From an uncultured Caldilinea sp. (lineage in GTDB: Bacteria; Chloroflexota; Anaerolineae; Caldilineales; Caldilineaceae), in assembly GCF_937128415.1 (NCBI RefSeq), contig NZ_CAKZMJ010000033.1, positions 1-64,000 of the forward strand: 64,000 nt of DNA, written 5' to 3'. A model generated the notes under the pieces. That model did no database searches, was not told the origin of the DNA, and saw only the letters and a program-made list of their open reading frames with translations. This document shows positions 33,641 to 63,183 of the stretch, in pieces. Position numbers and translations under genes: made by a program. Positions within the stretch are counted from its first letter, which is position 1; every line of letters starts with the position of its first letter.

Positions 33641-34575
33641 GCGACAAAAGCAATAGCTATCTCAAGAACATGCTTGGGGATGGGATGGCAACGCACCCTC
33701 GAATAGAACAAGGTGTGCAATTTCTTTCGAGCAGCAAGCGCCGCCGAGAATTTCTCAAGCGGACGGTCAGTTATTTTTTGTTGAGCTCGTTAGGTCTGCT
33801 CATGAGCCTGCCTTTTCTCTGGATGCTTTCCACTGCGCTCAAGCCCGATGCGCTGGTCTTTAGCATCCCTCCAGAGTGGTTTCCACGTCCCTGGGTTTGG
33901 CGCAACTTCATCGATTCTTTGACGCTGTTAGGACATCCGGTTCATCTTTATGTCTTTAACACCGTATTAATCGCTGTGCTGGGCGTCCTTGGGGTTGCTT
34001 TATCCAGTTCGTTGGTGGCTTTCGGTTTCGCTCGTCTGGATTTCCCAGGTCGAAACCTGCTTTTTTTACTGGTGCTCAGCACCATGATGTTGCCCCGCAT
34101 CGTCACCATCGTTCCTCAGTTCATTTTGTTCCAGAAAATTGGCTGGTTAGACACCTTTAAGCCCCTGATCGTGCCATACTGGTTTGGCGCCCCTTTTCAT
34201 ATCTTTCTACTACGCCAATTCTTTCTTTCCATCCCGAAGGAGTTGGATGACGCAGCACGGGTAGACGGAGCGTCGAGTTTTCAGATTTACTGGCGCATCG
34301 TCTTGCCGCTTTCCAGGCCAGCCCTGGCTACCGTGGCGATTTTTGCATTCACCTATCACTGGAACGATCTTCTTGAACCGTTAATTTTTCTTTCCTCACA
34401 GCACAACTGGACGCTGGCCCTCTTCCTTGCAAGTTTCCAAGGCTACATGCAGCAGCCGCGTTGGAATCTTTTGATGGCGGCATCCACCATCCTGACGCTG
34501 CCGGTGTTGGTTCTTTTCTTCTTTGCGCAACGACTGTTTATCGGCGGGATCACGGTGACAGGCATTAAGGGTTGA
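33637..34575 (+). CDS. Sugar ABC transporter permease (MalG/UgpE type)
   Basis: This 312-residue partner permease has the EAA-like loop DDAARVDGASSFQIYWRIVLPLSRPAL and about six membrane segments (for example LLSSLGLLMSLPFLWMLSTALKP). A hydrophilic N-terminus of about 40 residues precedes the first segment; an internal ATG at 33685 would shorten it. ATG 33637 overlaps the stop of the first permease by four bases, so translation is coupled. It ends the operon, convergent with the aldehyde ferredoxin oxidoreductase gene 35 bases away. Confidence 0.92.
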   Translation: MSDKSNSYLKNMLGDGMATHPRIEQGVQFLSSSKRRREFLKRTVSYFLLSSLGLLMSLPFLWMLSTALKPDALVFSIPPEWFPRPWVWRNFIDSLTLLGHPVHLYVFNTVLIAVLGVLGVALSSSLVAFGFARLDFPGRNLLFLLVLSTMMLPRIVTIVPQFILFQKIGWLDTFKPLIVPYWFGAPFHIFLLRQFFLSIPKELDDAARVDGASSFQIYWRIVLPLSRPALATVAIFAFTYHWNDLLEPLIFLSSQHNWTLALFLASFQGYMQQPRWNLLMAASTILTLPVLVLFFFAQRLFIGGITVTGIKG

Positions 34576-34610
34576 AACAATGCCAAGATTCTGTGGTCTA
34601 GTAAAGCTCC

Positions 34611-36506
34611 CTACTTCACCACCCAACCGATCCCCAGCTCCTCCAGCCGTTCCACGGTCGGGTTGCCGGTGGCGACGTCCCAGCCCGCCATCCGATAGTA
34701 GAGGTCCTTAGCGCGCTCGATCTCCTCTTCGGTCACGCGCAGGCCATCGCTGACGCCGCCCCTCAGCGGCTGATGCAGCCGCGGCGGCAGCCGGTCGTGT
34801 TCGCGCGCGAAGCCCTCGCGCATGTTGAAGACCTTCATCAGGTTGACCCGCCGCGCGCCGACCGTCATCAGCTCGGGCAGCGTCGTATCCCAGCCGGTGA
34901 CGGCGTTGACCACCTGCGCCACGGTGGAAGGGCCGTAGAGCTGCCACGTCGCGCCCCAATCGAACTGGCAGAGGTTGAGCACGTCCATCAGGCTCGTCCA
35001 ATATTGGGTGATCAACGTGAACTCCACCTTCTCCTCGCCGAGGTCGGTGGCGGGAACAGGGCGAGTCAGCCCCAGCTCGGCCAGCCAGCCCAGGCTGCGC
35101 TCGCCTGCGTTCTCCTCGTAGGAGGTGTCGTGCTCGCTCGACTGATGGTCGGCGCCAAAGGGATTGACGGCGTAGATCAGCCCCATGCTGCGCTTGACCT
35201 GCGGCATATGCGCCGGCGCTTCGCTGCCCTTCACCGTGATCAGCCGCGCCTGCGCCGCCGGCCCGATCTGTGCAGCCGCGCGCGCCGAACCTTCGGCCAG
35301 CAGCGCGCCCAGCCGCCCGCGGCGGAAGGCCATCGCCTCCAGCGCGGCGAGCATGGCGTCGGCGTCGCCCCAGCGCAGCGCCAGTCCGTCGGTGTGCTCG
35401 TCGGTCAAGATGCCGTCTTCATAGCACTCGATCGCCCAGGCGATGGTGGCGCCGGCGCCGATCGTGTCCAGGCCATAGTCGTTGCAGAGCGCGTTGGCTT
35501 TGGCGACGGCGGCGAGGTCGCGAATCTCGCAATAGGAGCCGAAGGTGGCGATCGTCTCATACTCGGGGCCGCCCAACTCCCGGCGCACCTGATATTTGCC
35601 GTTGGTCTCGACCTCGCGCTTGCAGCGCACCACGCAGGCGTAGCAGGTGTCGCGATCGACCAGAATGGTCTCGGCCATGCGCTCGCCGGAGATCTCCTCG
35701 GCGTAGGCAAAGGTTCCGCTCTGGTAGTTGCGCGTCGGCAGGCCGCCGGCGAACTCCTGGCTGAGCACCACGCCCGCCGTGCCGAGCTCGCCGAGCTCCT
35801 GCATGCCCCGGTTGGTTTTGAACTCGGATGCGCCCAACGCCGCCACTGCTTTGACGCCTTTCGGATCGGCAAAGGCTGGCCGCAACGAACCGCGCACGGC
35901 GACGGCCTTAAGGTTCTTGGAGCCCATCACGGCGCCTAGGCCGGTGCGTCCACAGGCGCGGTTACGCATGTTCATGATGGCGGCGACGCGCACCAGATTC
36001 TCGCCCGCAGGCCCACAGCACGCCACTTCGATCTTGGGGTCGTCCAGCTCGGCGCGGATGCGCGTCTCGGTCTCCCAGGCGCCCAGTCCCCACAGGTGCG
36101 ACGCATCGCGCAGCTCGGCCTCTCCGTTTTTGATCCACAGATAGACCGGCCTTTCGGCCTTGCCGAGGAACACGACGCCGTCGAAACCGGCGTTTTTCAT
36201 CTCCGCCGGGAAGAAGCCGCCCGCCTGCGAGTCGCCGATGGCGCCGGTGAGCGGCGATTTGGCGTTGGCGGTCATGCGGCTCTGACCGGAAAAGGGCGCG
36301 CCGGTGAGCACGCTCAACATCAGCGTCAACACGTTGTCGGGGCCGAGTGGATCGGCCCCGACCGGCATGTGCTTGAGAATGTAATACAGGCCGAAGTTCG
36401 ACCCGCCCATGTAGGTGCGATACCACGCCTCGTCGTGTGCATCCACGCGAAGCCGGCCGCTGCTCAGATCGACGACGAGGATTTTACCGTGATAGCCGTA
36501 GGGCAT
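34611..36506 (-). CDS. Aldehyde ferredoxin oxidoreductase family protein (tungsten/molybdopterin)
   Basis: This 631-residue enzyme belongs to the AOR family, which oxidises aldehydes to acids with a tungsten-bis-pterin centre and a 4Fe-4S cluster, giving electrons to ferredoxin. Seen are YMGGSNFGLYYI, the pterin-binding NMRNRACGRTGLGAVMGSKNLKA, the cluster motif CYACVVRCKRE (CX2CX3C) with a distal Cys in LNLCQFDW, and GLDTIGAGATIAWAIECYEDG. Length is usual. The ATG at 36506 is used; TTG 36518 lies four codons earlier next to AAAGGT. No ferredoxin or MoaD-like gene is adjacent. The aldehyde substrate is unknown. Confidence 0.93.
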   Translation of the reverse strand: MPYGYHGKILVVDLSSGRLRVDAHDEAWYRTYMGGSNFGLYYILKHMPVGADPLGPDNVLTLMLSVLTGAPFSGQSRMTANAKSPLTGAIGDSQAGGFFPAEMKNAGFDGVVFLGKAERPVYLWIKNGEAELRDASHLWGLGAWETETRIRAELDDPKIEVACCGPAGENLVRVAAIMNMRNRACGRTGLGAVMGSKNLKAVAVRGSLRPAFADPKGVKAVAALGASEFKTNRGMQELGELGTAGVVLSQEFAGGLPTRNYQSGTFAYAEEISGERMAETILVDRDTCYACVVRCKREVETNGKYQVRRELGGPEYETIATFGSYCEIRDLAAVAKANALCNDYGLDTIGAGATIAWAIECYEDGILTDEHTDGLALRWGDADAMLAALEAMAFRRGRLGALLAEGSARAAAQIGPAAQARLITVKGSEAPAHMPQVKRSMGLIYAVNPFGADHQSSEHDTSYEENAGERSLGWLAELGLTRPVPATDLGEEKVEFTLITQYWTSLMDVLNLCQFDWGATWQLYGPSTVAQVVNAVTGWDTTLPELMTVGARRVNLMKVFNMREGFAREHDRLPPRLHQPLRGGVSDGLRVTEEEIERAKDLYYRMAGWDVATGNPTVERLEELGIGWVVK

Positions 36507-36530
36507 GAGCGTCTTCAAACCTTTCTGCGC

Positions 36531-38535
<2,005 letters not shown>

Positions 38536-38538
38536 GTA

Positions 38539-39729
<1,191 letters not shown>

Positions 39730-39780
39730 ATGCGTCTCTTACCTCCTTGTTGCTCCAAGTAAATGATGGTTTTTGGATTG

Positions 39781-39807
39781 ATTATGATAAAGAATTCTTG
39801 ACTTCAC

Positions 39808-39809
<2 letters not shown>
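39781..39809 (-). promoter_or_regulatory. Probable promoter of the NEW3-ABC operon
   Basis: On the minus strand TTGTGA (39809-39804), a 17-base spacer and CATAAT (39786-39781), about 50 bases before the NEW3 start. The -35 overlaps the T-run of a terminator at 39808-39837. Confidence 0.5.
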
Positions 39810-39869
<60 letters not shown>

Positions 39870-39873
39870 TCGG

Positions 39874-40776
<903 letters not shown>

Positions 40777-40906
40777 ACCCGCACCGATCCCGCCTCAACT
40801 TTCTCGAAAGGTCAGATCGTGAGTAGAATGCCCTGAAGCGCAGCCCGTTGAGTGGGTCGCTCGCCGAGGAGGCGCGTTGCAGATAGGTCGAACGTGGAGT
40901 CAATGA

Positions 40907-41272
<366 letters not shown>

Positions 41273-41430
41273 GCAATGACACACAGCGCCGCGACTTTTC
41301 CGACGGTCACTCTTGCGTCGGGGGCGAGCGACGCTGTCCAGCAGCATCGCTCGCGGCGATTTTGCCGACGTGCGCAGCGATCCACTTCGGTTGATAGCGC
41401 TGCATTAGGAGCTTGTGGTTCGCCGAGACC

Positions 41431-41449
41431 GTGCGGCGGGGAGCCGCAC
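41431..41449. repeat. Short palindromic repeat (GTGCGGC...GCCGCAC)
   Basis: A 7-bp inverted repeat with a 5-base loop, followed by CTACGG. It is the shorter-arm relative of the palindromes at 217-235 and 41536-41554. Confidence 0.65.
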
Positions 41450-41462
41450 CTACGGTGAAATC

Positions 41463-41495
41463 CGACGCATCTGCGTAGGCGCAGGGCGTAGCTGC
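41463..41495 (-). repeat. Dispersed intergenic element, inverted partial copy C
   Basis: Read on the minus strand it begins GGAAGCGCAGCTACG and continues CTGCGCCTACG, matching the opening blocks of copies A (271-366) and B (3644-3768). The tail block with GAAGGCTTCA is absent here. Confidence 0.5.
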
Positions 41496-41535
41496 GCTTC
41501 CTCGCATCCTCCAGGCCCTGCGTTCCACCGAGAAC

Positions 41536-41554
41536 GTGCGGCTGGGAGCCGCAC
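41536..41554. repeat. Short palindromic repeat (GTGCGGCT-N3-AGCCGCAC)
   Basis: Same arms and 3-base loop length as the palindrome at 217-235; the loop is GGG instead of CTC. A second exact-arm copy 40 kb away supports a real repeat family. Confidence 0.75.
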
Positions 41555-41647
41555 TTACCGTCACCGTCGATTATTTGCTCAATCCACTCTCGCGATGGCC
41601 GGGTTTTATTGCGCAACCTCAACCTGTTTTTTTGAGCGGAACGGGCG

Positions 41648-43468
<1,821 letters not shown>

Positions 43469-43573
43469 TCACGCCTCCTACAAGCTTTCATGTCGTTATT
43501 GTAACAGACGCACTGCTGCAGCGCCAGTGATCCGCGATACGGTTGCGTCAAATTGAAAATGTAGCCTAAACCA

Positions 43574-43603
43574 TTGCCCGACGCCCCTGATTCAGGGTAT
43601 AAT
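43574..43603 (+). promoter_or_regulatory. rlmN promoter, consistent with a leaderless mRNA
   Basis: TTGCCC (43574-43579), 18 bases, then a perfect TATAAT (43598-43603). The first ATG of rlmN is at 43612, only 8 bases after the -10, so the transcript should begin at or within a few bases of the start codon. Confidence 0.6.
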
Positions 43604-43611
43604 TTCTCACG

Positions 43612-44769
<1,158 letters not shown>

Positions 44770-44805
44770 GATTCAACCCCAAAACAGAATGCAATCGCAC
44801 GCGAT

Positions 44806-44839
44806 CAAAATAAAAAGCCCAGGCGCATGACGCCTGGGC
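44806..44839 (-). terminator. Terminator of rpmB
   Basis: GCCCAGGCG pairs with CGCCTGGGC (44831-44839 with 44817-44825, loop of 5), followed on the minus strand by TTTTTATTTT. It begins 27 bases past the rpmB stop. Confidence 0.92.
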
Positions 44840-44865
44840 AAATGGCAAAAACACGCAAGACAGCT

Positions 44866-45046
<181 letters not shown>

Positions 45047-45128
45047 GTCGCTATCCTCCAAGCATTCAAGAAACCCTGGCCAACATTCTCGTCGTGGTCC
45101 CAGGGCGTGATTTCTGCACAACATTTCA

Positions 45129-45157
45129 AATGTAGCATGGCGGCTCTGTTCTGTCAA
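45129..45157 (-). promoter_or_regulatory. rpmB promoter
   Basis: On the minus strand TTGACA (45157-45152), 17 bases, TACATT (45134-45129): close to consensus. A perfect ACATTT-N-AAATGT dyad (45121-45133) overlaps the -10 and the start point. Confidence 0.7.
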
Positions 45158-45348
45158 AAAGGACGAACGCTGATTGACTTTCAGTCTGCCTTCCATGAAA
45201 ATTTGAATCCTTTGCACGATTGTGGTGTTTATACAAAGTAGAAAATCGCAACCATCGACAAAAGCGAAAAAAAATTAAAGAGCAACGCAAAAGAATCGAG
45301 ACGACAAAAAAAAGGAATTGAAAAAGAATTGTCATGGAGAAATCGCCG

Positions 45349-47118
<1,770 letters not shown>

Positions 47119-47125
47119 ACGAACG

Positions 47126-47996
<871 letters not shown>

Positions 47997-48035
47997 AAGA
48001 GGATGCACTGAGAAGGGGCGCACTGAGGGGACGTT

Positions 48036-50651
<2,616 letters not shown>

Positions 50652-50712
50652 AAATACAGTCAACTGAAACCACAAATCCACGAAAATTTTAGCCTGAGCA
50701 AAGGAGTGATCG

Positions 50713-51180
50713 ATGGAAGAACAAAAACGCCCTCTGATTGCCGTACTTGGGCCGATCCTCGGCGTCCTCCTCTTCGCCTACGCCTTCTGGGCCGCTGCGA
50801 ATTATCTGCAGGCAGGCCAACAGGCGCTGAAAGAGGCGGCCGCCGCTGCAGCCGCTGAAGCTCCGGCGCAAGAAACGGTCAACGCCGGGGAGACGGCGCC
50901 GGCGGAGTCCGCCCAAAACGCTGCAGAAACGCCTCAGGCCCCCGCAGAGTCGACCGACGTCGCAGCCGAAAACGCCACTGCAACCGGGTCGGCGACCGGA
51001 GAGGCAACGGCAACCGAAACGCCCGCCACCGAGGCAGCAGGGCAACAGGAGGGGGCGGGGACCTCGCCGGCCGCAGAGACCAATGCCGTCGCCCCAAGCG
51101 AAGGCGAGGCGACGGATGTTGCGATCGACGCGACGCCGGTGATCACGCCCACCGAAACGATCACGCCGACGACCAACTAA
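50713..51180 (+). CDS. Single-pass membrane protein with long Ala/Thr/Glu-rich tail
   Basis: A 155-residue protein not assigned to a family. One membrane segment (about residues 8-30, IAVLGPILGVLLFAYAFWAA) is followed by a low-complexity tail rich in Ala, Glu and Thr with repeats such as AENATATG and PTETITPTTN. The tail is acidic and likely unfolded; it probably points outside the cell, as in spacer or stalk regions of surface proteins. A strong AAAGGAGTGATCG precedes the ATG, so it is expressed. It lies between recG and a DUF1643 gene (gap 5 bases). Confidence 0.75.
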   Translation: MEEQKRPLIAVLGPILGVLLFAYAFWAAANYLQAGQQALKEAAAAAAAEAPAQETVNAGETAPAESAQNAAETPQAPAESTDVAAENATATGSATGEATATETPATEAAGQQEGAGTSPAAETNAVAPSEGEATDVAIDATPVITPTETITPTTN

Positions 51181-51185
51181 ACGAA

Positions 51186-51773
51186 ATGGCTGCGCGTCGC
51201 GCCTTTTCAGAAAACCTCGACCCACCCAGGACAGACGCCCGCCGCGTGCTGACGTGTCAACCGGCTGCGCCGGTTGTCCATCGTTACCTCTTGCATGTGG
51301 CGCTGGGCGAGCTCAACCGCCCGGCTCGCACGCTCACGGTGATTCAGAAAAACCCTTCCCTCGCCGACGCCGAACGCCGCGATCCGACCGTTGGCAAGGT
51401 CGAGGCGTGGGCGCGCCGCAACGCCTTTGATCAGGTGATTTACGTCAACTTATTTGCGTTGCGCAGCCCTTACCCGGCGAGGATCAATCAGGTTGAACCT
51501 TGCGAAGCGGTCGGCGTTGGCAACGACGCTGCCATCCTGCACGCGTGCGGCCAGGCCGAAGTCATCGTGGCGGCGTGGGGCGATCCTAACGGCATTGAGC
51601 CTGCACGGTATCGCCAGCGCATCGAAGAGGTGCTGACGCTGATAAGGCTGGGAGGTTATTCACTCCATCGGGTGGGAGCGCTGACAAAAGCAGGATATCC
51701 TCGCCACGGCCTCCACTGGAACGGCGATGCAGCGCTGTCGCTGTGGAAGCAGAAAATCGCCGCAGCGCAGTAG
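51186..51773 (+). CDS. DUF1643 family protein
   Basis: This 195-residue protein has the DUF1643 pattern: VIQKNPSLADAERRDPTVGKVEAWARRNAFDQVIYVNLFALRSPYPA, then IVAAWGDPNGIEPARYRQRIEEVL and GYPRHGLHWNG. The family is widespread, its function unknown; it is sometimes found near mobile or nucleic-acid-related genes. The gene starts 5 bases after the low-complexity membrane protein and ends at the tandem repeat region. Confidence 0.85.
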   Translation: MAARRAFSENLDPPRTDARRVLTCQPAAPVVHRYLLHVALGELNRPARTLTVIQKNPSLADAERRDPTVGKVEAWARRNAFDQVIYVNLFALRSPYPARINQVEPCEAVGVGNDAAILHACGQAEVIVAAWGDPNGIEPARYRQRIEEVLTLIRLGGYSLHRVGALTKAGYPRHGLHWNGDAALSLWKQKIAAAQ

Positions 51774-52045
51774 GCCCTCACCCCCCACCCCCTCTCCCAA
51801 GGCTGGGAGAGGGGGCAGGATTCACCGTAGCTGCGGCTCGCAGCCGCAGGCCCTCGACAGACCCAGAAGCCGGGGGGAAGGCCCTCACCCCCTGCCCCCT
51901 CTCCCAAGGCTGGGAGAGGGGGCAGGATTCACCGTAGCTGCGGCTCGCAGCCGCAGACCCTCGACAGACCCAGAAGCCGGGGGAATGCCCTCACCCCCCA
52001 CCCCCTCTCCCAAGGCTGGGAGAGGGTGGAGAAGGGAGCGCCGTC
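51774..52045. repeat. 107-bp tandem repeat, 2.5 copies, with strong hairpins
   Basis: Units begin with GCCCTCACCCCC at 51774, 51881 and 51987 (spacings 107 and 106); the third is partial. Each unit has CCCTCTCCCA-N5-TGGGAGAGGG, a strong hairpin, and the first two also carry a GCTGCGGCT-type palindrome. The units fill the gap between the convergent DUF1643 and alcohol dehydrogenase genes and may block transcription in both directions. This hairpin motif is common as an intergenic repeat in many bacteria. Confidence 0.85.
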
Positions 52046-52063
52046 GCTGCGGCTCGTCACGTC

Positions 52064-53227
<1,164 letters not shown>

Positions 53228-53272
53228 AGTCTTTTCCTGATTTCCGGGAATGTGATTGCCCCACGAAATACG

Positions 53273-53662
<390 letters not shown>

Positions 53663-53791
53663 CGATTGATCCTCCATGTCATGTGATCCTCCGTGTCATG
53701 ATGAAAAGGCTGATGGAAATCATTGTGGGTGGACGAAGTGTTGATAATGTTGCCATTCTGTCACAGATGCGTCGGCTTTGCATCTTTTCGT

Positions 53792-55165
<1,374 letters not shown>

Positions 55166-55193
55166 GATCCGCCTGTCTTTCTTCGTCTCTCCT

Positions 55194-56018
55194 TCACAGG
55201 TTTTTCCTGCCGATAAAACAGCCGGCATCCTTGGGCACGCGCAGCCGACCCTGTGCATCCAAATGGCGACGCAGCCGCTCCGCCACCATCGGCAACAAGC
55301 GCGCAGCATGGCTGCCGTCCGCAGGGCGATCTTCCAGCGCGTCGATATGGGCGCTTGCATAGTAGCGCAGCGCCGCGCTCAACGAGGGAAAGAGAAAGGC
55401 GTCGCTGCGCACGTGCGCCTCTGCATCTGGAAAAAATTGGCGCACCAGCTCCCAATGCCCCAGATGAAAGCGCTCCGTCGCGTGGGGAGCAGGCGTGTAG
55501 CCGAGCGCAAGCGCAGCCTCGCAATGCGCCTTGTGAAACAGAGCGCCGGCGTCCGCAGCATTGGTCGCCAACATCACAAGGCCACCCGGCTTGAGCACGC
55601 GGCGCATTTCCGCCAACGCCGCCGCCTGCTCCGGAACGTGATAGAGCATATGGTTCGCCATCACGCGGTCTACGCTTGCATCGGCCAGCGGCAGCGCCTG
55701 CGCATCCGCCTGAAGCGCCAACACGTCGAGCCTCTCCTGCATCGCCTGGCGGCGCGCCGCCTCCACCATGCCGTAGGAGCTATCGAGCGCAATCACTCGG
55801 CAGCCCGCGGCGTGAAGTCGGCCATGATAGGCGCCCGGCCCACAGCCGATGTCGGCCACGGTCAGACCAGGGCGAAGCTCGAACCGCGCCAACGCCCAGT
55901 CGAAAAAGTCGTTCGGGCGTTCGCTGTAGAGCGCATGCGCCTCCTGGCGGATGCGCAACTTGTCCGGCCCGGCGTATTGATCGGCAAGATAGGAAGGATG
56001 GACGGCGAACGCTGACAT
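55194..56018 (-). CDS. SAM-dependent methyltransferase (UbiE/type 11)
   Basis: This 274-residue protein has a methyltransferase type 11 fold: motif I TVADIGCGPGAYHGRL (about residues 52-67), VIALDSSYGMVEAARRQA, LPLADASVDRVMANHMLYHVPEQAAALAEMRRVLKPGGLVMLATN. The C-terminal part (about 185-274) is specific to a subgroup with a HLGHWELVRQFFPDAEAHVRSDAF stretch. ATG 56018 is preceded by CAGGAGCCGCCC; the same frame stays open far upstream across recJ, but that part is antisense. It is divergent from recJ and probably co-transcribed with the exonuclease gene. Substrate unknown. Confidence 0.9.
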   Translation of the reverse strand: MSAFAVHPSYLADQYAGPDKLRIRQEAHALYSERPNDFFDWALARFELRPGLTVADIGCGPGAYHGRLHAAGCRVIALDSSYGMVEAARRQAMQERLDVLALQADAQALPLADASVDRVMANHMLYHVPEQAAALAEMRRVLKPGGLVMLATNAADAGALFHKAHCEAALALGYTPAPHATERFHLGHWELVRQFFPDAEAHVRSDAFLFPSLSAALRYYASAHIDALEDRPADGSHAARLLPMVAERLRRHLDAQGRLRVPKDAGCFIGRKNL

Positions 56019-56043
56019 GGGCGGCTCCTGAAAAGCCCTCTGC

Positions 56044-56072
56044 TTGGGGCAAACTCCTCGCAACAGTATAAT
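56044..56072 (+). promoter_or_regulatory. recJ promoter, consistent with a leaderless mRNA
   Basis: TTGGGG (56044-56049), 17 bases, perfect TATAAT (56067-56072). The recJ ATG is at 56079, 6 bases after the -10, so transcription should begin at the start codon. Confidence 0.6.
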
Positions 56073-56078
56073 CATACC

Positions 56079-57830
<1,752 letters not shown>

Positions 57831-58154
57831 CAAGTGACGCACCCTACGACTGACCGCCAACTCCACCCCCCCATTTTTGCCAGCAATTGACCGACGCCCT
57901 TCCCCAACAACTTCGACCAATAGGCCGATGGCTTTTGCAGCCGAACCCAGTACTATCTTGGCTAGAACGTAGATGGACGTTCCGGCGCACGCAGACCGAT
58001 CCCCCGCACTCCTGCTTCACCATCGCACTCCTGCATCGAGCCGCCGCCGGACGCCGTGTGGAATGTATGTGATGCGCCTCCGGTGCAAAGGCGCTTCGCA
58101 GAATAAACAGTCAGTGGGTCAATCTCAGTCAATCGCTCAACAGGAGGAGCACAA
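57831..58154. other. Spacer upstream of the Tad pilus locus
   Basis: About 324 bases without a gene. It should hold the promoter of the pilus locus, but I could not pick convincing boxes. A small hairpin GCGCCT-N9-AGGCGC lies at 58074-58094. The end has AGGAGGAGCAC before the pilin ATG. I looked for a cyclic-di-GMP (GEMM) pattern and saw none. Confidence 0.5.
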
Positions 58155-58352
58155 ATGATTACGTACTACTATCTGATTCTTAAGTCATACCTCGAACGGG
58201 AAGAAGGGCAGGACCTCATCGAGTATGCGTTGATCGCCGGTCTGCTGGCGTTGGCGGCCGTCGCAGCCTTGATGGCGTTGGGTGGATCGATCCAGAACAT
58301 GTGGAACGCCCTCGCCGGTGCTGTCGCAGCTGCAACAGGTGGCGGGAACTGA
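58155..58352 (+). CDS. flp: Flp family type IVb pilin
   Basis: A 65-residue pilin subunit. It has the Flp prepilin region EREEGQDLIEYALIAGLLALAAVAALMALGG, where cleavage after the Gly of the EEG sequence would leave a mature protein with the Glu five residues in (QDLIE), as in Tad pilins. The remainder is one hydrophobic helix and a short Ala/Gly tail. AGGAGG precedes the ATG. It is the first gene of the locus; being the main subunit it is probably most strongly expressed. Confidence 0.93.
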   Translation: MITYYYLILKSYLEREEGQDLIEYALIAGLLALAAVAALMALGGSIQNMWNALAGAVAAATGGGN

Positions 58353-58442
58353 CCTCAAACAGAAATCTGAGTGTAGACCACGAGCGCATGCAAGACCGCC
58401 GCCGTTAAAAGGGCGACCCGTAACAGGCCAAAAGAGGTGAAT

Positions 58443-58853
<411 letters not shown>

Positions 58854-59018
58854 CGGCTGGGGCGTGACAGGCCGCCCCACCGCTGCGTCCGGCCAGGGGT
58901 CGAACCTACGGCGCTCCTGTAGGCGTGACGGGGCGCTTCGGCGCACAAAATGGCGGGAAGACCGGCGAGGCGCAGCGGACAAAGGGTGCGCCGAACCAAC
59001 CGAAAGGGTGGAAAAACT

Positions 59019-59831
<813 letters not shown>

Positions 59832-59841
59832 AGATGGGAAT

Positions 59842-59962
59842 CGTGTTTCGTGGTGCGTGCTCTGCGGCGCGTGTTTCGCAGTGCGGGTTGCACGGCCCAG
59901 GGTGCATGACCAATTGCCCACTTAGAACGCAACACGCCACACGCAACACGCAACACGCAACA
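59842..59962. repeat. GTGTTGCGTG/CACGCAACAC repeat, copy 3
   Basis: GTGTTTCGTGGTGCGTGCTC and GCGTGTTTCGCAGTGCGG on the left face AACGCAACACGCCACACGC and CAACACGCAACACGCAAC on the right, about 60 bases apart. It lies inside the pilus operon between cpaB and tadZ, where a strong hairpin could lower expression of the downstream genes. Confidence 0.7.
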
Positions 59963-59979
59963 GACAGAGGGGGCATAAC

Positions 59980-61245
<1,266 letters not shown>

Positions 61246-61248
61246 ACC

Positions 61249-62199
<951 letters not shown>

Positions 62200-62215
62200 A
62201 CGCGAGGTTGACGAT

Positions 62216-63180
<965 letters not shown>

Positions 63181-63183
63181 CGA

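Larger units (their letters stand above)
41273..41647. other. Spacer between convergent genes, filled with repeats
   Basis: About 375 bases without a gene. It holds two GTGCGGC/GCCGCAC palindromes (41431-41449 and 41536-41554), with an inverted partial copy of the GGAAGCGCAGCT element (about 41463-41495) between them. I saw no clear terminator for either flanking gene and no RNA gene. Confidence 0.6.

Noticed and set aside
51774..52045. Possible CRISPR array
   Set aside because: Units of 107 bp are repeated whole, with no unique spacers and no cas genes.
57831..58154. Cyclic-di-GMP riboswitch ahead of the pilus locus
   Set aside because: Only a simple 6-bp hairpin is present; the conserved GEMM core is absent.
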